Source: Dicyema japonicum (taxonomy: Eukaryota > Dicyemida > Rhombozoa > Dicyemidae). Taken from it: a DNA stretch of 64,000 nt. The stretch is taken from the NCBI GenBank assembly GCA_011109175.1, contig RDEW01000069.1, forward strand, positions 102,184-166,183. The letters run 5' to 3'. The translations under genes and the position numbers were made by a program. The stretch's first letter is position 1, and every line of letters starts with the position of its first letter. The notes below the pieces were generated by a model that had not been told where the DNA came from, did not search any database, and saw only the letters and a program-made list of their open reading frames with translations. Of this stretch, positions 40,310 to 50,548 are shown piece after piece.

Positions 40310-41938
40310 ATGGTTCAAAAAGTTAGCACAAAAGGATCTAAACGGGCTGCAGTTAAAGTTAGTAGCACAAAAAGTTCCGTAAGAAGTTTGGACGATTACC
40401 AGGACATCTCACGTGTGGTCTGTGATACAGCGGCCCACGTGGTAAATGGACTCTTCGAAAATAAGCCCTCTATTGGATTATATTTTAGAGGAGTCCGAGG
40501 AGTCGAGAAGCTCAGAAGGGTCGTTCGCGACTCGATCCTTCTGTCCTTCCGAATAAACATGGGGATCGATGGCAGGGCTGCTTTCCACGCTGCAGCGGAC
40601 ATCCCCACACAGCAAGCGGTTGATCAAGCTGTGCCTGCACCGAGGAGGATGGAGGTTGAGAGCAAGACTCAGCCTCCTATAATGGATCAAGGGAAATGGA
40701 AAAAGACCAGGCCTACTTCATACACATCAGAGGACATCCCCGCACAGCTAGCGGTTGAACAAGCTGTGCCTGGGACGAGGAGGATGGAGGTTGAGAGCAA
40801 GACTCAGCCTCTTGAAATGAATCAAGGACCGAGAACAGAGGGCAGGGTTGAATCCGTCACACAGCCAGCGGTCCAACAGGCTGTGCCTGCCCTCGACGAA
40901 GGAAAACAAGAGGACCGTCTCCCGATGACTGTAGGCTGGACTACAGTAGGGAGAAAGAGGAAGTCTGCGGTTTCTGCCAAACCGCAGAACGTGCGTGATT
41001 CGGGTCCAGAAACCGCAAAGTGCCCTAAAAAGCATTTTGCAGGCTCGAATCAATCCAGAGCGCACGTGCCGAAAGAAAAGAAGAAAGAACAGGTATTCGG
41101 AGGGCTAACTACACTAGTTCGGCTAGAGGTGCCGAAGATGGGAGTGGTTAAACTCCTAAGTGGCATAAGTAGTCTGGCTACCTATGCGAAAGGAAGGGTC
41201 GTCAGACGAGGAGAATCCCACTTGTTGGTGGGATTCAGAAATGACGTGGACGCCTCAGCTTTTGAAGCTGAGGTGAATAAGAAGGTTCCTTTGGGCCCGG
41301 GGCACATAACATGTCTCGGGGTCATCCCCAAGGTACACGACTCGATTGTACTAGTCTTCGGAGTCCCTCTGGACTTTGTTGATGAGGATGTACTCGAGTA
41401 CATCAAAAAGGACTACCCCACGGCGCACAAGATCGAGCGCTTCAAGAGTGGGAGTCAGAGACTAAGGACTCTCAAGGTCTGGATCAGGTCCGGAGCAGAA
41501 GCTGAGAGGATCTGCCTTGAGAAGTTAAAGATAGGTTACTTTAGATTTGGTGTGGCCCGAGAGCGACCGGTAGCAATCCAGTGCTACAGATGCCAGGGAT
41601 TCGGCCACACCAGCTCCCGCTGCACTTATAAAGAGAAGTGCCTAAATTGCGGGGGTCCACATTCACGGAAGGCCTGTCAATCCAGAGTCAGGTCTCTCAA
41701 GTGCGTGAACTGTGGCTTGGAGGGACACAGGGCGAGCCATACCAAGTGCCCCCTGTATCAGGAGGCGACGGAGAAGGTACCACAGGGGAGAAGGCAGGCG
41801 CCCTCCTCTGGAGTGGTCAGTGATGTAAGCGCTGTCCACCGCGTGGTAAGTCGATACTGTAGCAGCACAGGTTCAACGTTCCCTAATGCGCTTAGGGACA
41901 TTGCGCTCTGCGATAGGAAGGTAAGTGCGGCGAAGTGA
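40310..41938 (+). CDS. H2B::gag fusion protein (ORF1), full length
   Basis: 542 residues, uninterrupted. Residues 1-22 or so are the H2B tail. Then comes a gag-specific domain ([34 protein letters not shown]). Two copies of a roughly 45-residue repeat (DIP-QQAV-QAVP---RRMEVESKTQP) plus a third partial follow, then a basic linker. Next are an RRM-like region (VFGVPLDFVDEDVLEYIKKD, LRTLKVWIRSGAEAERI) and three CCHC knuckles at about 430-490. It is expected to bind element RNA and form the particle with ORF2; the H2B tail could add nuclear or chromatin targeting (inference). The gag part has no Met near its start, so initiation depends on the histone ATG. Compensating indels near 41292-41323 change a few residues. 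The stop TGA overlaps the ORF2 ATG. Confidence 0.9.
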   Translation: MVQKVSTKGSKRAAVKVSSTKSSVRSLDDYQDISRVVCDTAAHVVNGLFENKPSIGLYFRGVRGVEKLRRVVRDSILLSFRINMGIDGRAAFHAAADIPTQQAVDQAVPAPRRMEVESKTQPPIMDQGKWKKTRPTSYTSEDIPAQLAVEQAVPGTRRMEVESKTQPLEMNQGPRTEGRVESVTQPAVQQAVPALDEGKQEDRLPMTVGWTTVGRKRKSAVSAKPQNVRDSGPETAKCPKKHFAGSNQSRAHVPKEKKKEQVFGGLTTLVRLEVPKMGVVKLLSGISSLATYAKGRVVRRGESHLLVGFRNDVDASAFEAEVNKKVPLGPGHITCLGVIPKVHDSIVLVFGVPLDFVDEDVLEYIKKDYPTAHKIERFKSGSQRLRTLKVWIRSGAEAERICLEKLKIGYFRFGVARERPVAIQCYRCQGFGHTSSRCTYKEKCLNCGGPHSRKACQSRVRSLKCVNCGLEGHRASHTKCPLYQEATEKVPQGRRQAPSSGVVSDVSAVHRVVSRYCSSTGSTFPNALRDIALCDRKVSAAK

Positions 41939-44519
41939 TGTTACGCATCATTTCAGTTAATGTTAGGTCCCTCCGGAGAAGAAGGAAGGCCATCGAGGAT
42001 CTTCTGGACTCTTTGGAGGTGGACATCTTGGTCCTTAACGAGACCAAGAGTAAGGATACGGCTGCTGCAGGCTTTAAAGGCTATACTAGTTGTCATCTCT
42101 TGTGGAATGACACACATAGAGGTTCGGGCACTAGTATCTATTGGAGGACGAGTCTAGCAGCAGTCGTCCAAGGTATTGCAAATTGTCCTCATTGCGAGCT
42201 AATATTATTACGAATCAGGTTATCTGGCTTTAGCGTTGTTATAGGGGCAATGTATGCCAAGCAGTTGTGGTTGTGTAAGGACCACATTAAAACTGTATTT
42301 GACATTCATCCCCATTGCGTTATTTTTGGTGATCTGAATGCTAAGCATTCAGATTTTGGCTGTTTTGTTAATAATAGGGCTGGATCAGCACTCCGGGAAT
42401 TAGCTTGGAATCTTGGGCTCTCAGTCACTACATCGACGGACCCCAATCACAAAGATACACGAGGAGGAGAGGACTTCTTGGGTATGGCCGTAGCCTCCCC
42501 TTCATTAATTGGTATGCTCTCTGTACCTCGTGTTCTTAGGGACATCGGAAGCGATCACCGTCCCCTACTCACTGAGCTTCACGAACCTGTTCGACCTCAG
42601 GCCCCAATTGGCTATGACTTGGGCTCTGGCACTTGGGATAACCTGGAGTCGTTCATGGATAGAAAACTCCCTTCTCTCAAAGGGCAAGTTTGTAGTGAAG
42701 CGGACGTGGAGGAATTGGATGCCACCCTGGGTGGTATCCTCGAGGAATACATGCGGACTAACTTCCGGTTACGTCCGCAAGGTGGAGGCTCCGCACGAAT
42801 TCCAGGCCTGATTTTAAGTAAGATAACACTTAGAAAGAGGTACCTGCGGTTCAAAGCGAGGAGCACGTATGAAGAGAACCGGATCTTCTACCAGAAGAAG
42901 GTAAACACCTTACGAAGGGAAATCCGGAAGGCGCTTGTTGACTATCAGAGCAACAAATGGAGGAGGGCCTGCGAGAGGGTGAACCCCGCATGGCCGGACT
43001 TCTGGAGTCAGCTGAAGCGCCTGTCGGGCAGAGGGGAAGAGTCATCTGCGCGTACCCTGTGTCGTGCGGACGGTTCTAAAACCTCTGACCCGACTGAAAT
43101 AGCGAGCATCTTTGCAGGTAGCTTTAGGGCAGTTACTGCAGTTCGACCAGAGAACTTTGTCGAGTTAACAGCTCGACAAAGTATAGAGGACGTCATCTCT
43201 GCGGAGAGACGGAAGTTGAGCCACTCTCGGGAGATCCCGAAGGTGGCATGCATCACCGAGGAGGAGGTCCGGGCCGCGATAAGTAAATCGAAGAACAACG
43301 CACCGGGCCAAGACAAGATCCCCATGGCCCTTTTCAAGAAAGGACCTGGAAGTCTCGTGAACACCTTGGTAAGATTGTACAACGGTAGTACAGGTTGGGT
43401 TACGTTCCTAGGCGTTGGAAGGAAGCGGAACTGGTTTTTGTAAGGAAACCAGGAAAACCTCCTGAAGACCCTAGTAGCTACCGCCCTATAAGCTTGTTAC
43501 CTGCCGTTGCTAAAATCTTAGAGAGAGTGATACACCAGAGGTTAACCCAGGAATGCATAATAAAAGACACCCTCTCGGACCTTCAGATGGGATTCCGTGA
43601 GGGGCGTTCCTGTGGGGACTGCCTCTGGAGGTTGAGCTCTCAGATTCGTGAAAGGAGCAAGAAGCAATGCACAGCCGCGTTGTTCCTGGATGTGGAGAGG
43701 GCGTTCGACTCGGTCTGGCATGACGGCCTCCGTTGCGCCCTCGCAGAAGGAGGAATATCTCTGGAGCTAAGGAGCTGGTTATCAAGCTTCTTAGAGGATC
43801 GGATGAACTATGTAAGGCATAAAGGTTGCCGATCTAGTTTGTTTAGATCTAACCGGGGAGTTCCACAAGGGTCGGTTTTGAGCCCCACCCTTTTCAACGT
43901 TTACATGTCTACACTTCCCCACCCAGCCAATGTGAGGACGGAGATGGCTATCTATGCGGACGACATAGTACTCTGGGATCACTCGTGGAAACCAGATGTA
44001 GCGTGTCGGAGGATTCAAGTAGCTGTCAATGAAATCATACGCTGGTGTGGGAGCAGAGGACTTAGGCTGAGACCTGAGAAATGTAAGTTATTAGTTTTTG
44101 GCCGCCCTAAGCGGTCTAATAATTTAATACCTAGAGTAACCATCTATGGGGTACCTATAGAGGTTACTGGGCGGACGAGCTACCTTGGAGTGACATTCAA
44201 CTCCAAGTGTAGTTTCCAGGAGCACACCGCCCTCGTTAAGAGGCGGGCTGTGCAAAGATTAGGAGCGTTGAGGGCTTTTCAGCTGAGTCGCGATGCCTGG
44301 GCCAAAGTGTTCAACGCCATGGTGCTGCCTATGCTCACCTATGGTGCGCACTCCTGGTATTGTAGTGAGGAACGCGAAAAGTGCCTCACCAACTTGAGGA
44401 AGGTTCGGCGGCGGGCAATACGGTATTCTATAGGATTGTCTTATAGAGCGCCGCTGCCCGAAAGAGGATATCCGATTTCAGGACCCGAGGAAGTGATTAA
44501 AAAGATCTTAAAAAATTAA
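41938..44519 (+). pseudogene. Endonuclease-reverse transcriptase (ORF2), one frameshift
   Basis: Starts at ATG 41938 in TGATG. The N-terminal APE endonuclease runs to residue 225 or so (NVRSL, LVLNETK, FGDLNAKH, GSDHRPL). RT follows with NNAPGQDKIPMALFKKG, KPPEDPSSYRPISLLPAVAK, MGFREGRSCGDCL, ALFLDVERAFDSVWH, GVPQGSVLSPTLFN, the YADD-type catalytic motif and TSYLGVTFNSK. The C-terminal part is YGAHSWYCSEER...NLRKVRRRAI. There is no RNase H. A missing C at 43389 (GGTAGTACAGG, against GGTAGCTACAGG at 59312) splits the frame into 41938-43443 and 43395-44519. The last ten codons differ slightly. Otherwise it looks recently active. Confidence 0.88.
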
Positions 44520-44649
44520 AGAAGGAGGCACGGGGAAGACGAATGGATGCACGAAAACGCTGCCGCAAGGCGGTGAAAGGGCCTTAGTTAGTTCTTCCCT
44601 ATTACTTAACATTTGTTTTTTGCCTAATAAAGATTTTTCCTTCCTTTCA

Positions 44650-44675
44650 ATCGATAATTTTCATTTTCATTAATA
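44650..44675 (+). promoter_or_regulatory. Residual H3 leader after the retrotransposon
   Basis: Only about 26 bp of H3 leader remain in front of the ATG. No TTGTGCTTCC box is attached. Confidence 0.55.
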
Positions 44676-45086
44676 ATGGCACGAACAAAACAAACTGCTA
44701 GAAAATCAACTGGAGCAAAAGTTCCAAGGAAACAGCTTTCTGCTAAATCTGCACGCAAGTCAGTTTCTCAATTGGGTGGTGTAAAGAAACCACATCGCTT
44801 TCGTCCTGGTGTCGTGGCAATGAGGGAGATCAGAAGATATCAAAAGAGTACTGACCTTCTATTGCGAAAGACACCGTTCCAAAGGGTTGTTAGAGAAGCA
44901 GCACAATTTATGAAGACAGATTTACGTTTCCAATCATCGGCCATTGTTGCTCTTCAGGAGGCTGCAGAGACTTATTTGGTCGGGATTTTTGAGGATAGTA
45001 ATTTGTGTGCAATACATGGAAAACGAGTAACAATAATGCCACAGGATATGCACCTAGCAAGGAGAATTCGTGGTGAAAAAACATAA
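44676..45086 (+). CDS. H3: Histone H3, unit 4 (downstream of the full-length element), intact
   Basis: 136 residues, unchanged protein. Its own promoter lies 6.2 kb upstream beyond two retrotransposons, so it is probably silent or dependent on element-derived transcription. Confidence 0.93.
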   Translation: MARTKQTARKSTGAKVPRKQLSAKSARKSVSQLGGVKKPHRFRPGVVAMREIRRYQKSTDLLLRKTPFQRVVREAAQFMKTDLRFQSSAIVALQEAAETYLVGIFEDSNLCAIHGKRVTIMPQDMHLARRIRGEKT

Positions 45087-46358
45087 CTTTTCGATAAATC
45101 AAATAAATATAATTTGTCTCTTTTTTTTAAATTAACCTAATCCCGACAAAATTTAGGAAAAATAAAAATCCAATCCTTATAGCCTAATTGATAATGTTTT
45201 TCGAGACGCAATGTCGTTTTAAATTGTTAATTCACGGGAATTTCTAATCATACGCAGTTTCTATCAACTAGCTAAAAATAGCCTATATAAACCCAACTTC
45301 AATGTAACAAACTAACCAAATAAATCTCAAGTACAAAAATAAGACAAATTTTTAATTTTGACACTGTTTAAAAAACAAAAAAACTATATCATTTTCTTTT
45401 AATGTAACAAACTAACCATATAAAATCTCCCTTTAATTACAAAAATAAGACAAATTTTTAATTTTGACACTGTTAAATAACAATTTGAATATTATATATA
45501 AAATTAAATTAATCGCTGTCGAAAAATTGGGGTCAAAAATCCAGGTTTTTGCGGCTGATTGATCTCAAACCAAGTTCATTCCACGCGTCTTGCTTTTAGG
45601 CGTTAAAATATGAAATCAGATTAAAAATTGGACGCACGTTTGCGGAGATTTGATAATTGATTATTTTTTAGTTTTTATAAATTAAATTTGTCTATTATTC
45701 TTGTTTATGTAAGCCTTGTTAACCTTTAACTAAATTAATTTATTTTTTTGATTACCTAAATGCTACATTCTAAGATAGTTCTAGATATTGACTTAGTCGG
45801 CTAGGCTTACAGTTGGTTAGTAATAATGTAACTTTTTTCAAAATAACTTTTGTAAGTGACTGATTATTGTATTTAAGAGACTGAATCGGTATATAGAGGG
45901 GAGCAACTTTCTACGACCTAATCAATTTGGATTCCGTCCGGGAAGATCATGTGGAGATTGTATCCACTCACTAAACTACGAAATTATAAATACATTGGAG
46001 AAGAAATTAATTTGTCTAATTAAATTTGTCTACTATTCTTGTTTATGTAAGTCTTGTTATCCTTTAACTAAATTAATTTTTTTTTGATTATCCAATTGCT
46101 ACATTCCAGATAGTTCTTGACTTGTCAGCTAGGGTTACAGTTGGTTAGTAATAATGTAACTTTTTGCAAGATAACTTTTGTAAGTAATTAAGTTTCAATT
46201 TTATTAATAGGGTTTTACTCCTTTGGAGTAATTTTCCGATAGATATCTTGACAAAATAAAGGCAGATGTCTTATTACTTAGGGATCAAATGATTTCTGGC
46301 TAGCAAGTACTATAGTTGATAAAAGTCAATTAAAGTAAAGGTTTATTTAATAAAATTG
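45087..46358. other. Histone array spacer, unit 5, with fossil RT segment
   Basis: RT fossil at about 45878-46012 (encodes NFLRPNQFGFRPGRSCGDCI). No gene. Confidence 0.7.
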
Positions 46359-46721
46359 TTAAGTGGATGCTGGTTTTGCGGGCTCAGCACTTTTGCGACA
46401 GATGTATCTTCCGCAAGAGATTATTGCATTTTGGGTAAGTTCTTTTAATTCGTCATCGGCATTGATTGCGACAGACAGGTGACAAGGTTTGATCCTTCGC
46501 TTTGCAGCCTTGAGTGCAGTATTACCACAAAGTTCCAGCACTTCAGCACATAGATACTCCATTACAGCTCCAACGTAGATGGCAGCACCAACTGCAACTC
46601 GCATTCTGGTCTCACTTCTCAAGCATCTATGAATTCGACCAACTGGAAATTGCAAGCCTGCTCTAACTGATTTGCTTTTCGCTTTTGTACGTACTTTTCC
46701 ACCTTTGCCGCGAGTAGACAT
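46359..46721 (-). CDS. H2A: Histone H2A, unit 5
   Basis: Intact, 120 residues, unit 3-6 subtype. Confidence 0.95.
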   Translation of the reverse strand: MSTRGKGGKVRTKAKSKSVRAGLQFPVGRIHRCLRSETRMRVAVGAAIYVGAVMEYLCAEVLELCGNTALKAAKRRIKPCHLSVAINADDELKELTQNAIISCGRYICRKSAEPAKPAST

Positions 46722-46916
46722 TTTATTGAAAATTTTGAATTTTTTCGTACTTATGTTTTTAAATTGTGCTTCCGGAAAAAACTTTTAGAATTAGCATAAG
46801 AAAATCAATACTTTCTAAAGTTTATTCTGGAAGCACAATTTGAAAACATATAAGTACGAAAAAATTCAAAATTTTCGATTTCAGACTATTTTGATTTGAT
46901 TGAATTTTCGAAGACT
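46722..46916. promoter_or_regulatory. Divergent H2A/H2B promoter, unit 5
   Basis: Inverted-repeat layout. The H2B leader is about 30 bp longer than in other units because of TTTGATTTGATTGAATTTTCG before the ATG, which resembles the (TTTGA)n tail of the element at 20184-22956. Confidence 0.6.
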
Positions 46917-47285
46917 ATGGTTCAAAAAGTGAGTACTAAAGGATCTAAAAGAGCTGCAGTTAAAGTTAGTAGCACAACACGTGCCTTACGAAAAAAGAAA
47001 AAGCGATCCCAAAACTATCATTTGTACATTCTGAGGATTTTGAAATCTGTCCACACTGATTTGGGGATGTCAAAGAAAGCTATGATGGCTATGGACAGCT
47101 TTACTTTTGACATTTACGAAAAAATCAAGAACGAAGCTTGCAATCTAGTTCAGCATAATAGCAAAGCTACTATCACATCAAGAGAAATTCAAACAGCTGT
47201 ACGTTTGATTTTGCCTGGAGAATTGGCAAAGCATGCAATTACCGAAGGGGCAAAGGCGGTCACCAAGTATACCAATACTAAGTGA
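46917..47285 (+). CDS. H2B: Histone H2B, unit 5, intact
   Basis: 122 residues. The ATG at 46917 is chosen because MVQKVSTKG is the start in every other copy. A further in-frame ATG at 46896 would add seven residues from the variant leader. It has several silent differences from other H2B copies (AAAAGAGCTGCAG, GCTGTACGTTTG, GCAATTACC), so it is the most distinct H2B here. Confidence 0.94.
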   Translation: MVQKVSTKGSKRAAVKVSSTTRALRKKKKRSQNYHLYILRILKSVHTDLGMSKKAMMAMDSFTFDIYEKIKNEACNLVQHNSKATITSREIQTAVRLILPGELAKHAITEGAKAVTKYTNTK

Positions 47286-47467
47286 TTTTTACTTGATATA
47301 ATAAAGAAAACTTGTTTTCTAACATTTTTCTTACATAAAAATAGCTCACGTGTCATAGTCTTAACAAAAGAATGTTTTTTTATTATTTTAGCGCAATAAG
47401 AACGTTTTTTATTATTTTTAACGCTATTTAAAAAGTCCGTTTTAGTGTGTTTTCCAATTTTCACTTT

Positions 47468-47575
47468 AATATCGATTTGTGCTTCCGTGAAAAACTTTTA
47501 ATATTATCGATTTGTGCTTCGGCGAAAAATTTTTGCGTCGTCAATTTATAAACGCCAAATTTGGAGCGCAAAGCA
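47468..47575 (+). promoter_or_regulatory. H4 promoter, unit 5, driving an H4::gag fusion
   Basis: Twin boxes and TATAAA 29 bp before the ATG. Confidence 0.5.
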
Positions 47576-49248
47576 ATGTCAGGACGTGGTAAAGGTGGAA
47601 AAGGAGGAAAGTCAGGTGCAAAGCGATTCAAAAAGATCCTGATCGATAACATTCAGGGGATCACAACACATTCCGTACGAAATCTTGAGGATTATGAGGA
47701 CATCTCACGTGTGGTCTGCGACACAGCGGCCCACGTGGTACAAGGACTCTTCGAAAATAAGCCCTCTATTGGATTATATTTTAGAGGAGTCCGAGGAGTA
47801 GAGAAGCTCAGAAGGGTCGTTTCGCGACTCGATCCTTCTGTCATTCAGAGTTAATATGGGGATCGATGGCAGGGCTGCTTTCCACACTGCAGCGGACATC
47901 CCCACACAGCAAGCGGTTGATCAAGCTGTGCCTGCACCGAGGAGGAGGATGGAGGTTGAGAGCAAGACTCAGCCTCCTGTAATGGATCCAAGGACCGAGG
48001 AAAACATCCCAGCACAGCTAGCGGTTGAACAAGCTGTGCCTGGGACGAGGAGGATGGATGTTGAGAGCAAGACTCAGCCTCTTGAAAAGAATCAAGGACC
48101 GAGAACCGAGGGCAGGGCTGAATCCGTCACACAACCAGCGGTCCAACAGGCTGTGCCTGCCCTCGACGAAGTGCGACAAGAGGACCATCTCCCGATGACT
48201 GTAGGCTGGACTACAGTAGGGAGAAAGAGGAAGTCTGCGGTTTCTGCCAAACCGCAGAACGTGCGTGATTCGGGTCCAGAAACCGCAAAGTGCCCTAAAA
48301 GCATTTTTGCAGGCTCGAATCAATCCAGAGCGCACGTGCCGAAAGAAAAGAAGAAAGAACAGGTATTCGGAGGACTAACTACACTAGTTCGGCTAGAGGT
48401 GCCGAAGATGGGAGTGGTTAAACTCCTAAGTGGCATAGGTACACTGGCTACCTATGCGAAAGAAGGATCGTCAGACGAGGAGAATCCCACTTGTTGGTGG
48501 GATTCAGAAATGACGTGGACGCCTCAGCTTTTGAAGCTGAGGTGAATAAGAAGGTTCCTTTTGGGCCCGGGGCACATAACATGTCTCGGGTCATCCCCAA
48601 GGTACACGACTCGATTGTACTAGTCTTCGGAGTCCCTCTGGACTTTGTTGATGAGGATGTACTCGAGTACATCAAAAAGGACTACCCCACGGCGCACAAG
48701 ATCGAGCGCTTCAAGAGTGGGAGTCAGAGACTAAGGACTCTCAAGGTCTGGATCAGGTCCGGAGCGGAAGCTGAGAGGATCTGCCTTGAGAAGTTAAAGA
48801 TAGGTTACTTTAGATTTGGTGTGGCCCGAGAGCGACCGGTAGCAATCCAGTGCTACAGATGCCAGGGATTCGGCCACACCAGCTCCCGCTGCACTTATAA
48901 AGAGAAGTGCCTAAATTGCGGGGGTCCACATTCGCGGAAGGCTTGCCAAACAAGTGGCAAGTCTCTCAAATGCGTGAACTGTGGCGCAGAAGGACACAGG
49001 GCGAGCCATACCAAGTGCCCCCTGTATCAGGAGGCGACGGAGAAGGTACCACAGGGGAGAAGGCAGGCGCCCTCCTCTGGAATGGTCAGTGATGTAGGCA
49101 CTATCCATCGGATGGTGAGTAACTATTGCAATGCCACTGGGGCTTCGCTCCAAACGGCACTTAGGGATATCGCGTTATCTCATAGGTTAAATAATGCGTC
49201 GAAGGGATGCTCAACATCGTCTTCGAAACAGGAGGACTTTAGAATATG
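47576..49248 (+). pseudogene. H4::gag chimeric ORF1 (half-LINE copy 4)
   Basis: In frame across the joint: H4 codons 1-29 (to IQGI), then [20 protein letters not shown] of gag. An extra T near 47820 (GTCGTTTCGCGAC) shifts the frame after about 80 residues. The gag body is open again from 47856, with one more shift near 48300 and another near 48463 before the knuckle region (48491-49249 open, ending EDFRI). It shows that the H4 tail fusion is designed, or selected, to be in frame. Confidence 0.82.
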
Positions 49249-49396
49249 ACGAAGACTTTTATAAAACGAAGGAGGCACGGGGAAGACGAATGTGATGGCA
49301 CGAAAAACGCTGCGCAAGGCGGTGAAAGGGCCTTTAGTTAGTTCTTCCCTGATTACTTAACATTTGTTTTTTGCCTAATAAAGATTTTTCCATTCC
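47667..49396 (+). mobile_element. Half-LINE copy 4 in H4
   Basis: ORF1 only with the shared 3' UTR. The right flank begins at TTTTTCCGCGAAAAACC, about 60 bp upstream of the next H4 ATG. The target duplication is therefore about 150 bp, the longest here, and includes the TATAAA and one promoter-box remnant. Confidence 0.85.
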
Positions 49397-49459
49397 ATTT
49401 TTCCGCGAAAAACCTTTTGCGTCGTCAATTTATAAACGCCAAATTTGGAGCGCAAAGCA

Positions 49460-49767
49460 ATGTCTGGACGTGGTAAAGGTGGAAAAGGAGGAAAGTCAGG
49501 TGCAAAGCGATTCAAAAAGATCCTGATCGATAACATTCAGGGGATCACAAAGCCTGCAATTAGGAGACTGTGTCGTAGAGGAGGTGTGAGAAGGATCTCA
49601 GGAAAATTTATGAGGAGACAAGATGTGTCCTCAGGATCTTTATTGAGAGAACTATAAGAGATTGCATTTCCTATTGTGAACACGCTAAAAGAAAAACTGT
49701 GATTGCTATGGATGTGGTCTATGCCTTGAAGAGACAAGGGAGAACAATATATGGATTTGGTGGATGA
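49460..49767 (+). pseudogene. H4: Histone H4 downstream of half-LINE 4, 1-nt deletion
   Basis: 308 bp. One base is missing in CAGGAAAATTTATG at about 49605 (other copies have GGCAAAATTTATG or GGAAAAATTTATG), which truncates the protein after RISGK. This copy keeps TATAAA at the native distance. Confidence 0.85.
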
Positions 49768-50004
49768 CTTTTTTTTAATAAAAAAAATAAATTTTTATCT
49801 ATATTAAATTCTGAGATATAAATTAAGTCGTTTTAGGGTTACAAGAAGCTTTCTGTAAATAGTGTTTTTTATGAATTCTAATTACACAGTGATAATTTTA
49901 AAATTTTGTAAAATAGCTTTTTTCTACTTTAATGTGGTAAAATTTTGCTTTAAATAATTGATAATTTAAAAAAAAATTGTGTTTTGATAATTTTCCAAAT
50001 TGTG

Positions 50005-50137
50005 CTTCCGGAAAAAAATTACTTGCTCTCTCGTATTGTTGCAAAATTGCGTGTGCTTCAGCGAAAAATTTAAGCGTACGTTAGTATTAATACATCGCAG
50101 AAAAAAATCGATAATTTTCATTTTTCATTGATAAATA
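50005..50137 (+). promoter_or_regulatory. H3 promoter, unit 5
   Basis: Both TGTGCTTC boxes are present, the second as TGTGCTTCAGCGAAAAATTT. Confidence 0.5.
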
Positions 50138-50548
50138 ATGGCACGAACAAAACAAACTGCTAGAAAATCAACTGGAGCAAAAGTTCCAAGGAAACAGCTT
50201 TCTGCTAAATCTGCACGCAAGTCAGTTTCTCAATTGGGTGGTGTAAAGAAACCACATCGATTTCGTCCTGGTGTCGTGGCAATGAGGGAGATCAGAAGAT
50301 ATCAAAAGAGTACTGACCTTCTATTGCGAAAGACACCGTTCCAAAGGGTTGTTAGAGAAGCAGCACAATTTATGAAGACAGATTTACGTTTCCAATCATC
50401 GGCCATTGTTGCTCTTCAGGAGGCTGCAGAGACTTATTTGGTCGGGATTTTTGAGGATAGTAATTTGTGTGCAATACATGGAAAACGAGTAACAATAATG
50501 CCACAGGATATGCACCTAGCAAGGAGAATTCGTGGTGAAAAAACATAA
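50138..50548 (+). CDS. H3: Histone H3, unit 5, intact
   Basis: 136 residues, the same protein. One silent change (CATCGATTTCG). Confidence 0.95.
   Translation: MARTKQTARKSTGAKVPRKQLSAKSARKSVSQLGGVKKPHRFRPGVVAMREIRRYQKSTDLLLRKTPFQRVVREAAQFMKTDLRFQSSAIVALQEAAETYLVGIFEDSNLCAIHGKRVTIMPQDMHLARRIRGEKT

Larger units (their letters stand above)
40303..44649 (+). mobile_element. Near-full-length histone retrotransposon
   Basis: The most complete copy: fused ORF1, ORF2 and a 3' UTR with AATAAAGATTTTTCC plus a TTCC tail. The right flank is the H3 leader starting ATCGATAATTTTC, then a whole H3 gene. The left flank (seen before the nested copy 3) is the H3 promoter ending GTATTAATACA, so about 12 bp of H3 leader were lost and nothing was duplicated. 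Its 5' end is an H2B leader and tail, carried along from a previous site. Confidence 0.88.
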
